From Paenibacillus senegalimassiliensis (GTDB taxonomy: Bacteria > Bacillota > Bacilli > Paenibacillales > Paenibacillaceae): DNA of 64,000 bases. Positions 35,035-43,439 of this stretch are shown here, in pieces; the first letter of the stretch is position 1; every line of letters starts with the position of its first letter. The stretch spans positions 806,001 to 870,000 of the forward strand of contig NZ_LN909046.1 in NCBI RefSeq assembly GCF_001486585.1, read 5' to 3'. Below the pieces are notes generated by a model. That model saw only the letters and a list, made by a program, of their open reading frames with translations. It was not told the DNA's origin and searched no databases. The position numbers and the translations under genes were made by a program.

Positions 35035-35967
35035 ATGCTGCAAACCGTCATATCTACCTTATTTCAAGTCATTGTGCCTTTATCGATTCCAGTGATAGCG
35101 GGGGCGCTGCTGGCGCGTTTCCTCCAGTGGGATACCAAGCCGCTCCTAACCTTATATTTGTACGTGCTTAGCCCGGCCATTATTTTTGATACTTTGCGAA
35201 ATGCCCGTATCTCCTTGGATGAGATGTACGCTACCATCACCTTCGCATTTGTGAATCTGTTAATTATGTGGGCAATTGCCAAACTATTTGCTGCCATTGG
35301 AAGACTGGGACAGGCAGAGACAGCCGGATTAACTCTGATCTCGACGCTAACTAACAGCGCCAATTATGGACTCCCGCTCATACTGCTCGCTTTCGGCCAA
35401 CTGGGACTTGATAAGGCTACTGTTTACGTGGTGACGCAGATGATTATCGTGAATACGGTAGGGGTATACTTTGCGACCCGCTCCCGGTTCTCCGTAAGAA
35501 ATGCGGTTCGGTCTGTCTTTACTCTCCCGGCGATATATGCTGCAATAGGGGCGTCACTGCTGAAGATCAGCGGTCTTCATTTACCTACGGAGCTGGAGCA
35601 GGGCATATCTATGGTAGCGGCAGCCTATTCACCGGTCGTCCTGGCCGTACTTGGGGCGCAAATGATCAAGGTGGGTCGTCCGGAAGTCAAAGAGGTTAAG
35701 CCGCCGGCTTTCTGGATGGGAATTATTATCAGGATGGTAATCGCACCGCTTGCGGCTTGCGCGGGACTGTTGATGCTCGGAATTACCGGAACCTTATTCT
35801 CCGTCCTGCTGATCCTGGCTTCTATGCCCGTGGCTGTGAATGCTGTCGTGCTTGCGGAACGCTTCGATGCCGCACCGGGCCTTGTCTCCCGCTGTATCGT
35901 CTGGACGACGCTGGCTTCGTTTGTTGCCCTGCCGGTGTTGCTGGCGCTGGTGAATCCAGTCCCATAG
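35035..35967 (+). CDS. AEC-family (auxin efflux carrier-like) transporter
   Basis: 310-residue membrane protein with about ten helices and the AEC/BASS-like fold: the N-terminal LSIPVIAGALLARF, the polar helix break NSANYGLPLILLAFG, and IIVNTVGVYFATRS. Such carriers export small organic acids or amino-acid derivatives; the substrate is unknown here. The ATG at 35035 lies 10 bases after GGAGGA; an in-frame GTG at 35017 overlaps that site and is less likely. Confidence 0.8.
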   Translation: MLQTVISTLFQVIVPLSIPVIAGALLARFLQWDTKPLLTLYLYVLSPAIIFDTLRNARISLDEMYATITFAFVNLLIMWAIAKLFAAIGRLGQAETAGLTLISTLTNSANYGLPLILLAFGQLGLDKATVYVVTQMIIVNTVGVYFATRSRFSVRNAVRSVFTLPAIYAAIGASLLKISGLHLPTELEQGISMVAAAYSPVVLAVLGAQMIKVGRPEVKEVKPPAFWMGIIIRMVIAPLAACAGLLMLGITGTLFSVLLILASMPVAVNAVVLAERFDAAPGLVSRCIVWTTLASFVALPVLLALVNPVP

Positions 35968-35981
35968 GTTGTTATAGTGCG

Positions 35982-36249
35982 TGTTCAAAAATTCGGGTTC
36001 GCAGGACCGAAGCTTATGCTTCCGATGTGCGTTTTTTCAAAACGCTTGAGTTGGATGAAGTCAGGGACTGAGTAGCGGAGCTACACGTTTTCGGAGAAAA
36101 CGACTTCGGAAGCATAGATACGTGAGCAACTGAAATGTTTCTGCAAGAAACATACTACGGAAGCATATGCTAGGCCCGGCTGAATTCAAGATTCGATGTC
36201 GAATTTACTCCTAGAATAGCTTCGTTCTGGGAAGCCGACTTTTTGAACA
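35982..36249 (+). repeat. MITE-like element with TTCAAAAA/TTTTTGAAC ends (copy B, full length)
   Basis: 268 bases bounded by TGTTCAAAAATTCGG and CCGACTTTTTGAACA, which are inverted repeats. Inside are smaller inverted repeats (ATGCTTCCGA/TCGGAAGCAT; GTTTCTGCAAGAAAC) and the segment GATTCGATGTCGAAT shared with other copies. It has no coding capacity. It fills the AEC-leuC interval together with the leuC promoter. Confidence 0.82.
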
Positions 36250-36257
36250 TTCTCTTA

Positions 36258-36278
36258 CTTATAGGTATTTCCTATTAC
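36258..36278 (+). promoter_or_regulatory. LysR-type operator upstream of leuC
   Basis: CTTATAGGTATTTCCTATTA: T-N11-A palindrome matching the site before lysR. Its centre is about 65 bases before the expected transcript start of the leuC promoter, the usual position for an activating LysR-family site. It begins 9 bases after the right end of the copy B element. Confidence 0.65.
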
Positions 36279-36296
36279 TATTATAGATATTATATC

Positions 36297-36326
36297 TTGG
36301 AGCAATTAACACCGTCATGTTATATT
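36297..36326 (+). promoter_or_regulatory. Promoter of leuCD
   Basis: TTGGAG (36297-36302), 18-base spacer, TATATT (36321-36326). The imperfect -35 is compatible with activator dependence. No T-box or attenuator was recognised in the 85-base leader. Confidence 0.55.
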
Positions 36327-36416
36327 GGTCTCAGTATTCAAGGCCGAATGGGCTGGGTTTGAAGTCCTGATTTGCGCTTTGAGAAATAGTTCGAATCCTT
36401 GTGTGGGGTGAATGAA

Positions 36417-37844
36417 ATGAGCAACAACAAAAGAACAATGTATGAGAAAATTTGGGACAATCACGTTATTTTTCAGGAAGAAGGCAAGCCGAGCATTCTG
36501 TACATCGATTTGCATCTTGTACATGAGGTGACTTCTCCGCAAGCATTCGAAGGCTTGCGTCTGAGCGGTCGCAAGGTTCGCCGTCCGGAATTGACGTTCG
36601 CGACGATGGATCACAACGTCCCAACCAAAGACCGTTACAACATCACTGATCCGATCTCCAAGCAACAGATCGACACGCTTTCCAATAACTGCAATGAGTT
36701 TGGCGTGACGCTGTACGACCTGGATACGATTGACCAAGGGGTTGTCCACGTAATGGGGCCGGAATTGGGCTTGACTCATCCGGGCAAAACCATCGTCTGT
36801 GGCGACAGCCATACTTCGACGCATGGTGCGTTTGGAGCATTGGCCTTCGGAATCGGTACGAGTGAGGTTGAGCACGTGCTGGCTACCCAATGTTTGCAGC
36901 AAGCCAAGGCGAAGACGCTGGAAGTGCGTTTTGTTGGTAAGCGCAAGCCGGGTGTGACGGCAAAAGACATGATCCTGGGCGTCATTGCCAAGTACGGCAC
37001 CGACTTTGCCACCGGTTATGTTATTGAGTACACGGGTGAAGCTATTCAGGAATTGTCCATGGAAGAGCGGATGACCGTATGCAACATGTCTATTGAAGGC
37101 GGAGCAAGAGCAGGTTTGATCGCTCCTGATGATACCACGTTCGAGTATTTGCGCGGTCGTCAGCATGTGCCTCAAGGAGATGCGTTCGAGCAGGCCGTTG
37201 CTGAATGGAAGGGTCTTGTATCGGATGAAGGCGCTGTTTATGATTGGGTCGTGGAATTCGATGTGGATTCGTTGATTCCGCAGGTTACTTGGGGAACCAG
37301 CCCTGGTATGGGAACAGGCATTGATGCCAAGGTACCCAATCCGGCTGACTTTGAGAGTGAAAACGAGCGTAAGGCTGCTGAGAAGGCCTTGGAATATATG
37401 GGTTTGACTCCCGGGACGTCCATCACAGAGATCGAAATCGATTATGTGTTTATCGGTTCTTGCACCAACGGACGGATTGAGGACTTGCGTGCAGCCGCCG
37501 AGGTGGCCAAGGGTCACAAGGTATCGAGCAAGGTAACGGCTATTGTCGTTCCAGGTTCAGGACGGGTTAAGCTGCAAGCGGAGAAGGAAGGCTTGGATAA
37601 GGTGTTTACGGAAGCGGGCTTCGAATGGCGGGAAGCGGGATGCAGCATGTGCCTGGCTATGAACCCCGACGTTCTTGAGCCGGGACAACGTTGCGCTTCG
37701 ACTTCTAATCGGAACTTTGAAGGTCGTCAAGGACGCGGCGGAAGAACCCATCTGGTCTCCCCGGCGATGGCGGCAGCAGCGGCGATTAAGGGCCGCTTCG
37801 TAGATGTCCGCGAATGGGATGTCAGAGACGAAGTCGTAAGCTAA
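36417..37844 (+). CDS. leuC: 3-isopropylmalate dehydratase large subunit
   Basis: Aconitase-family [4Fe-4S] enzyme that isomerises 2- to 3-isopropylmalate in leucine synthesis. [11 protein letters not shown] at the N-terminus, [20 protein letters not shown], and cluster cysteines in [13 protein letters not shown] and GCSMCLAMN. 475 residues from ATG 36417, with GGGGTG upstream; the in-frame GTG-like extension to 36399 is unnecessary. leuD follows 26 bases later. leuA and leuB are not in the window, so the operon is separate or reduced. Confidence 0.96.
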   Translation: MSNNKRTMYEKIWDNHVIFQEEGKPSILYIDLHLVHEVTSPQAFEGLRLSGRKVRRPELTFATMDHNVPTKDRYNITDPISKQQIDTLSNNCNEFGVTLYDLDTIDQGVVHVMGPELGLTHPGKTIVCGDSHTSTHGAFGALAFGIGTSEVEHVLATQCLQQAKAKTLEVRFVGKRKPGVTAKDMILGVIAKYGTDFATGYVIEYTGEAIQELSMEERMTVCNMSIEGGARAGLIAPDDTTFEYLRGRQHVPQGDAFEQAVAEWKGLVSDEGAVYDWVVEFDVDSLIPQVTWGTSPGMGTGIDAKVPNPADFESENERKAAEKALEYMGLTPGTSITEIEIDYVFIGSCTNGRIEDLRAAAEVAKGHKVSSKVTAIVVPGSGRVKLQAEKEGLDKVFTEAGFEWREAGCSMCLAMNPDVLEPGQRCASTSNRNFEGRQGRGGRTHLVSPAMAAAAAIKGRFVDVREWDVRDEVVS

Positions 37845-37870
37845 TCTAGGCGAAGAAGGGGAGAACGATC

Positions 37871-38470
37871 ATGGAAGCATTTGTGAAGCATACGGGGATT
37901 GTCGGTCCGGTGGACCGTGTGAACGTTGATACCGATGCAATTATACCTAAACAATTTTTGAAGCGCATTGAGCGTACCGGGTTTGGACAATTTTTATTCT
38001 ACGAGTGGCGCTTTGATACCAAAGGGAACGTCAATCCTGAATTCGAATTGAATAAATCACGCTACGAAGGAGCTTCCGTCCTGATCTCACGGGTGAACTT
38101 CGGCTGCGGCTCATCACGGGAACATGCCCCTTGGGCAATTCTGGACTATGGTTTTCGCTGCGTTATCGCGCCGTCTTACGCTGATATTTTCTACAATAAC
38201 TGCTTCAAGAACGGCATCTTGCCTATCAAGTTGTCGGAGGAGCAGGTAGAGGATTTGTTCCAACGGACAGCCAATCATCCGGGCTACAAGCTGACGATTG
38301 ATTTGGAGCAGAAGACGATTACGGATGAGCATGGCCTGAACCTCAGCTTTGATCTGGATGAGCACCGCCGGCAGTTCTTGCTGCAGGGTTTGGATGATAT
38401 CGGGTTGACGCTGCAACATGAGGACTTGATCTCGGCTTATGAGAGTAAGAGATCTGCCCGCCTTGCATAA
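37871..38470 (+). CDS. leuD: 3-isopropylmalate dehydratase small subunit
   Basis: 199-residue swivel subunit partnering Leu[21 protein letters not shown] and [19 protein letters not shown] are the family signatures. Ribosome site GAAGGGGAG upstream of the ATG. Terminated by a strong hairpin. Confidence 0.96.
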   Translation: MEAFVKHTGIVGPVDRVNVDTDAIIPKQFLKRIERTGFGQFLFYEWRFDTKGNVNPEFELNKSRYEGASVLISRVNFGCGSSREHAPWAILDYGFRCVIAPSYADIFYNNCFKNGILPIKLSEEQVEDLFQRTANHPGYKLTIDLEQKTITDEHGLNLSFDLDEHRRQFLLQGLDDIGLTLQHEDLISAYESKRSARLA

Positions 38471-38492
38471 GTAGCATTTTTAATTCGACTTA

Positions 38493-38530
38493 GGCTTGCT
38501 CCCGGCTATTATGGGCCGGGGGCTTTTTTT
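38493..38530 (+). terminator. Terminator after leuD
   Basis: GCTTGCTCCCGGC / GCCGGGGGC hairpin followed by TTTTTTTG. Confidence 0.85.
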
Positions 38531-38647
38531 GTCATTCTATGAAAATATAAGTCTATCAGACAGGTGTTTTTTCTGGTACTATGGAAGTAATTAGCAACGT
38601 TCTGGGATTATTGGCGTTTTTTGATGAGAATTAAATGTATAAGTGTG

Positions 38648-38817
38648 TGTTCAAAAAGTCGGGTTTACAGGACCAAGAAGGTTGGATGAAGCTAGGGACT
38701 GGGGAGCGGAGCGTATGTATTGGGTACGTGAGCACCGGAAGTCCCGGGTGAATTCAAGATTCGATGTCGAATCCACTCCTTGAACAACTTCGTCTTGGGA
38801 AGACGACTTTTTGAACA
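38648..38817 (+). repeat. MITE-like element with TTCAAAAA/TTTTTGAAC ends (copy C, medium)
   Basis: 170 bases from TGTTCAAAAAGTCGG to GACGACTTTTTGAACA. Left part (ACAGGACCAAGAAGGTTGGATGAAG) and right part (ATTCAAGATTCGATGTCGAA, CTTCGTCTTGGGAAGACGA) match copy B, but the middle is shorter. It occupies most of the 430-base leuD-amidase interval; the remainder holds the leuD terminator and the amidase ribosome site. Confidence 0.82.
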
Positions 38818-38900
38818 ACCTCTGTAAGTCGATGTGATGTATTCGTCCGTCAGTGAGTTGTTGATCCGGCAAATTATGAGGATGGGGTAGGGATTAATTG

Positions 38901-40406
38901 ATGAAGAAGCTCAGCTTGATCTTGTTTGTAATGATATGTTCGATCGTATTTCCGACAGCAGCAAGGGAAGCGGTTGCAGCGGCGCAGACGCATATTTATC
39001 TGGATGGTCTGGCTCTGGAGCAGCCAGCCGGTGCCGAGGCAGGTCTGGTTAGTGGCAAGGTTATGGTTCCGCTTCGTGTAGTGGCCGAAGGACTCGGCTT
39101 CGAGGTAGCCTGGGAGAAGACGAGCGGCACAGCCACTATTAAGCAAGACGATACTGAACTCAAGCTGGTTGTAGGGCAGGCCACAGGGCTTGTTGACGGC
39201 GAGAAGGTTGAACTGGACGCGGCTCCTATACTGAAAAATGAGCGCACGCTGGTTCCGCTTCGTTTCGTTAGTGAGCAGATGGGGCTAGAGGTCAGTTGGG
39301 ATAACGTGACGAAATCGGCTTACCTGAATCATCCTGACAGCGGAGAATCCAGTGAGGTGGTCCCGGGGACGAGCAGCCCAAGTCCTGAGGAGGACCAGCC
39401 TGTAACTGTACCTGTAGAGCAGCCTGGCGGAAAGGATGGCGATACGTCTTCCCCGGACTCTGGCAGCACCGATGGGGGCGATTTTTCTGAATTGGCATTG
39501 ATTCAAGGAATCAGCTTCAGCGAGAATCGGCTGATGTTCGCAGTATCTGGTAAGGTGACCCCTAATGTGTTCACGATGACAGGACCGGATCGACTTGTGG
39601 TGGATATCCCGAATGCGGCTTATGCCGAGCATTTTGATAATAATTTTCCGTTGGATGAGACTGGCCAGGGAGAACTGACGGTGCTGGAATATCCGGATGT
39701 ATCTAAGGTACGCTATTCCTTGTTCAGCACAGATCCGTCAACGGTGCGGATTGTTGTTGACCTCAATCATAAGATGCAGTACCACGTGAATAATGACGGA
39801 AGTGGGCTTGTGACTGTGGAATTGACCGCAGATAACGCGGCGCCGGGGTATGGCCTCGGACTGGACGGCAAGCCGGTGGTCGTCATTGATGCGGGCCACG
39901 GAGGCACACAGCCAGGGGCTATCAGCCTTACGAAGAAGCCGGAGAAGGACTTTACTCTAGCGGTGGCTTTGAAGGTAGAAGCCTTGCTTCAGCAGGAGCC
40001 AAATATCGATTTTGTATTAACGCGGGCCACGGATGTTACGATGTCTTTGCAGGAGCGGGTGAAGATTGCCAATGATTTGGGAGCGGATGTCTTCGTTTCC
40101 ATCCATGGGAACAGTATTGATCCCCCAAGCAACCCCAGCGGTTCAGAAACGTATTATACCCGAGAGGAAAGTATTCCGCTGGCCGATATCATGCATCGGC
40201 ATTTGGTGGACGCTACAGGTCTGACGGATCGCAAGGTCAGATACAGTAGCCTGCACGTGACGCGGGAGACCTTGATGCCGGCTGTTTTGCTGGAGGCAGG
40301 ATATCTCAGCAACAAGAATGACGAGGCCTTGATGTACACCGAAGCTTTCCAGCAACGGGTAGCCGAGGGCATCGTAGCGGGCATCAAGGAGTATTTTGGG
40401 TTATAA
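38901..40406 (+). CDS. N-acetylmuramoyl-L-alanine amidase with copper-amine-oxidase-like and AMIN domains (copy 1)
   Basis: 501-residue secreted cell-wall amidase. Signal peptide (MMKKLSLILFVMICSIVFP). Copper-amine-oxidase-like N-terminal domain at about 30-140, with two VPLRVVAE/VPLRFVSE units. A Ser/Pro/Asp-rich linker leads to an AMIN domain (GISFSENRLMFAVSG...VDIPNA). A C-terminal Amidase_3 zinc domain begins near 325, with DAGHGG, KKPEKDFTLAV, SIHGNS and the catalytic Glu in LLEAGYLS. The start is ATG 38901 instead of the adjacent TTG. Paired with a GerMN lipoprotein gene. Confidence 0.92.
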   Translation: MKKLSLILFVMICSIVFPTAAREAVAAAQTHIYLDGLALEQPAGAEAGLVSGKVMVPLRVVAEGLGFEVAWEKTSGTATIKQDDTELKLVVGQATGLVDGEKVELDAAPILKNERTLVPLRFVSEQMGLEVSWDNVTKSAYLNHPDSGESSEVVPGTSSPSPEEDQPVTVPVEQPGGKDGDTSSPDSGSTDGGDFSELALIQGISFSENRLMFAVSGKVTPNVFTMTGPDRLVVDIPNAAYAEHFDNNFPLDETGQGELTVLEYPDVSKVRYSLFSTDPSTVRIVVDLNHKMQYHVNNDGSGLVTVELTADNAAPGYGLGLDGKPVVVIDAGHGGTQPGAISLTKKPEKDFTLAVALKVEALLQQEPNIDFVLTRATDVTMSLQERVKIANDLGADVFVSIHGNSIDPPSNPSGSETYYTREESIPLADIMHRHLVDATGLTDRKVRYSSLHVTRETLMPAVLLEAGYLSNKNDEALMYTEAFQQRVAEGIVAGIKEYFGL

Positions 40407-40440
40407 TATGAGAAGAGACGAAATGATAGGGGGGAGCAGA

Positions 40441-41052
40441 ATGAAAAAGATAGGAATGTTACTAGCCTTGATAGTATTGTTGGGAGTTGCTGCGGGTTGC
40501 GGTAATAAGCCCACGGCTGCCCCGGCAGGGAATGGAAGCGGAACAAACACCGAGATTCAAGGCGGCGGTGCACAGCAGATTGAACCGGCAAACAATGATT
40601 CCGAGAACAATAGTCCTGAGAACAAGGGGACGGAAGATACAAAGGAAGAAGTGGTCACTCCAAGCAAGCAGACCATTGAGGTGTACTTCACCGATAATGA
40701 ATTAATGGAGCTTAAGCAGGCAAGCCGGGAGATTGAGGTGTCGGACGAGCATTCCAAATACGAGTCAGCCTTTAAAGCACTGCAAACGGCAGAGGATGGC
40801 ATGTTGTCTCTGTGGGAGAAAGTCGTTCTGGGCAGTGTGAACTATACGGAAGCGGATGGGCAATTGCTATTGGATGTTCAGCTTCCCGCCGAGTCCCGTC
40901 TGGGAGCAGGTGGGGAGGCGTTGGCGATTGAAGCGCTGAAGCAAACCATGTTCCAATTTGAAGAAGTGAAACAGATTGAATTGACTGTAGACGGTGAGCA
41001 GGTTGAATCACTGATGGGTCACGCCGATCTGGAGCACCCTATGACAAGATAA
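40441..41052 (+). CDS. GerMN-domain lipoprotein (copy 1)
   Basis: 203 residues. Lipoprotein signal with lipobox VAAGC; low-complexity Gly/Asn/Glu linker; then a GerMN domain (IEVYFTDNELMELKQASREI...ESRLGAGGEALAIEALKQT...VEQVESLMGH). GerM of Bacillus binds sporulation channel partners and peptidoglycan, and the domain is linked to spore or envelope assembly. ATG 40441 behind AGGGGGGAG. It follows the amidase by 34 bases and is closed by a terminator. Confidence 0.88.
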   Translation: MKKIGMLLALIVLLGVAAGCGNKPTAAPAGNGSGTNTEIQGGGAQQIEPANNDSENNSPENKGTEDTKEEVVTPSKQTIEVYFTDNELMELKQASREIEVSDEHSKYESAFKALQTAEDGMLSLWEKVVLGSVNYTEADGQLLLDVQLPAESRLGAGGEALAIEALKQTMFQFEEVKQIELTVDGEQVESLMGHADLEHPMTR

Positions 41053-41073
41053 AACAATAAGACATAATTATAA

Positions 41074-41113
41074 AATGCTCGCTTCATCGTGCTGATGAAG
41101 CGAGCATTTTTTT
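41074..41113 (+). terminator. Terminator after the first amidase-GerMN pair
   Basis: AATGCTCGCTTCATC / GATGAAGCGAGCATT perfect stem with a GTGCT loop and a T run. Confidence 0.95.
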
Positions 41114-41298
41114 ATTTTTCAGTTAGGAAGAAGGGGGAATTGCGGAGAGACAATCAGGATGAAACTGAACGAATAATGGCATAATTTCGCAACTTTTTAC
41201 AGGAAGGCACGTCTAATATGTCGTCTGATGATGTCGAAGTCAGGAAGGAATTGGTTCGGCGTCATGAGTCAAAAAATTGAGGATGGTAGGGGTGACAG

Positions 41299-42690
41299 AT
41301 GAAGAAAAAAGGATTGGCGACGCTCATGTTTGCGTGGATGTTGCTGTTTGCGTTTGCGCAAATGGGACATGCAGCGGCGGGTAGTACAAGTATTTATCTG
41401 GACGGGAAAGCGCTTGCGTTACCCAAGAACGGACAAGTACAAAATGTGAATGGAAATGTGATGATTCCAATTCGTGTCGTCGCGGAGGAGCTAGGGTTTC
41501 AAGTCAACTGGGAGAAAAAGACGGGCACGGTAACCATAAAGCAATCGGGTACAACGCTTATTCTAACCGTCGACAAGACGTTGGCTTCGGTCAACGGTAA
41601 TGAAGTAAAGTTACCAATTGCTCCGATGCTTACTAAGGACACAACACTGGTGCCTATGCGTTTTGTCGGGGAACAAATGGGGCTGAAGGTGAGCTGGGAC
41701 AACACGTCCAAATCCGCTTATCTGAAAACTCCGGTTCCAGACAGCGGAACAGGACAGCCGGGAACGGAGACTCCGCCAGCAGACAATGGGCTGGCAACCG
41801 TTCAAGGAATTACCTTTAGCAACAACAGCTTGATGATCGCAGTCGACAAGAATGTGAACCCGAGCATTTTTACGATGGGGGAGCCTGAACGTCTTGTCAT
41901 CGATTTGCCTCAAGCACAATTTGCCGGGACACTGACGGACGGTCATGGATTGGACGCCAATCAGAGCGGGTCAATTGAAGTGACAGATTATCCTGATGTC
42001 TCCAAGGTGAGATATGCCTTGTTTAGCAACAGCCCATCTACCATCCGGGTTGTGCTGGATTTGAATAACAAAGTTAACTACCAACTGATTAATGAAGACG
42101 ACGGACTTATTATTGTGCATTTGAATGTGGACCCTGGTGCAGGGGCAGATGACGGCAAGAAGACGGTCGTGCTGGATGCAGGGCATGGCGGCAGTGACCC
42201 GGGAGCTCTTAGTGTGACCCAAAAACGGGAGAAGGACTTTAATCTGGCCGTGGTGTTAATGGTGCAGAAGCTGCTGGAGCAGGAGACGGACATCGAAGTC
42301 GTATTAACTCGTAACGATGATTCCTATCCTACGCTGCCTGAACGGGTGAAGATTGCAGAGAACGCTAAGGCGGATATCTTCATATCTGTCCATGCGAATG
42401 CAGGCTCTGCTACCGCGCGCGGTATTGAGACCTATTACACCCGGAAGGAAAGTTTGAACCTGGCCCAAGTCATGCATGAACATTTGGTGGAAGCCACCGG
42501 ATCGCCAGATCGTAAGATCCGTACGCAAAGCTTGCATGTGACGCGGGAGACAAGCATGCCTGCCGTACTGCTGGAATGCGGATATCTGAGTAACAAGGAC
42601 GATGATGCGTTGCTGGCGACCAAGGAATTCCGGGAGAAGGCTGCACGGGGCATTGCAGATGGCATCAAAGAATATCTCGGTTACAACTGA
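41299..42690 (+). CDS. N-acetylmuramoyl-L-alanine amidase with copper-amine-oxidase-like and AMIN domains (copy 2)
   Basis: 463 residues, same architecture as the gene at 38901: signal peptide (LATLMFAWMLLFAFAQMGHAAA), copper-amine-oxidase-like domain with VMIPIRVVAEELGF and VPMRFVGEQMGL, a shorter linker, AMIN domain (GITFSNNSLMIAVDK), and Amidase_3 with DAGHGGSDPGA, REKDFNLAV, SVHANA and LLECGYLSNK. It cuts the bond between muramic acid and L-alanine in peptidoglycan. Two independent proteins differ mainly in the linker. A second GerMN lipoprotein gene follows 26 bases on. Confidence 0.92.
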   Translation: MKKKGLATLMFAWMLLFAFAQMGHAAAGSTSIYLDGKALALPKNGQVQNVNGNVMIPIRVVAEELGFQVNWEKKTGTVTIKQSGTTLILTVDKTLASVNGNEVKLPIAPMLTKDTTLVPMRFVGEQMGLKVSWDNTSKSAYLKTPVPDSGTGQPGTETPPADNGLATVQGITFSNNSLMIAVDKNVNPSIFTMGEPERLVIDLPQAQFAGTLTDGHGLDANQSGSIEVTDYPDVSKVRYALFSNSPSTIRVVLDLNNKVNYQLINEDDGLIIVHLNVDPGAGADDGKKTVVLDAGHGGSDPGALSVTQKREKDFNLAVVLMVQKLLEQETDIEVVLTRNDDSYPTLPERVKIAENAKADIFISVHANAGSATARGIETYYTRKESLNLAQVMHEHLVEATGSPDRKIRTQSLHVTRETSMPAVLLECGYLSNKDDDALLATKEFREKAARGIADGIKEYLGYN

Positions 42691-42716
42691 GTGCTGGATG
42701 AAGGAGGAAGCAAGCC

Positions 42717-43298
42717 GTGAACAGAAAGGGAATGATCTTGGGCGTACTTGTGCTAGTGCTAGTGCTTAGCACCGGCTGTGGTCAAAAGCCCGGCGCCTCT
42801 CCGGAGGCAGGAGCGGGGAACGCCGGGACAAATCAGGGAAGCGGGGTAACCGATCCACAGGTCACAGATCCGGCCCAAGGAGCTGGTAACGTGGACAAGC
42901 CAGATCAACAATCTGCTTCGATTGAGGTTTATTTTACGGACGAGCAGATGTTGGATTTGACCAAGGTGAGCCGTGAAATTACGTTTCAAGCGGATGAGGA
43001 TAAATATCTGGAGGCTTTAAAGGCACTGCAGGATAGTAGTGACTCTCAGCTATTGCCGTTATGGGGCAAAGCCGAATTTCACAAGGCAGAGCTAAAGGGG
43101 GAAATACTGACCGTGGACCTGTCATTACCTGACGAGGCACGGCTAGGTGCAGGCGGAGAAGCGCTCGCCCTTGATGCGCTTCGGAATACGCTATTTCAAT
43201 TCAGCGAGGTCGAGGCTATCGAGTTGCTTGTTGATGGACAGCAGGTCGATACTCTGATGGGACATGTCGAATTGGAGCATCCGATAACAAGAAATTAA
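42717..43298 (+). CDS. GerMN-domain lipoprotein (copy 2)
   Basis: 193 residues, paralogue of the protein at 40441. Lipobox LSTGC, Gly/Pro/Asp linker, then IEVYFTDEQMLDLTKVSREI...DEARLGAGGEALALDALRNT...GQQVDTLMGHVELEHP. The last eight residues LEHPITRN nearly match LEHPMTR of copy 1. GTG start, with AAGGAGGAAG 7 bases upstream. Likely co-transcribed with the second amidase. Confidence 0.88.
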   Translation: MNRKGMILGVLVLVLVLSTGCGQKPGASPEAGAGNAGTNQGSGVTDPQVTDPAQGAGNVDKPDQQSASIEVYFTDEQMLDLTKVSREITFQADEDKYLEALKALQDSSDSQLLPLWGKAEFHKAELKGEILTVDLSLPDEARLGAGGEALALDALRNTLFQFSEVEAIELLVDGQQVDTLMGHVELEHPITRN

Positions 43299-43347
43299 GC
43301 CATTAGGGAGGAACTTGCCTGCCTGCCGTCGAACATGGTAATAAGTG

Positions 43348-43399
43348 CGTTCAAAAACTTGAATTCTCAGGACGTCTTGGGAAGACGATTTTTTGAACA
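43348..43399 (+). repeat. MITE-like element, minimal form (copy D)
   Basis: 52 bases: CGTTCAAAAACTTGAATTC, then GACGTCTTGGGAAGACGA and TTTTTTGAACA. It keeps only the two ends of copies B and C and looks like an internal-deletion form. It lies between the second GerMN gene and the SLH gene; the open frame of the latter runs through it, but translation starts later. Confidence 0.75.
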
Positions 43400-43439
43400 A
43401 CCTCTTATAGAGATCTTTTTTGTAGAAAGGGAGAATTTG

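Noticed and set aside
36327..36416. T-box or attenuator in the leuC leader
   Set aside because: No AAGGTGGTACCGCGG-type T-box, no leader peptide rich in leucine codons and no terminator was found.
36315..37517. 400-codon open frame on the minus strand over leuC
   Set aside because: It mirrors the leuC coding frame, has no ribosome site and encodes no coherent protein motif. It is a by-product of leuC codon bias.
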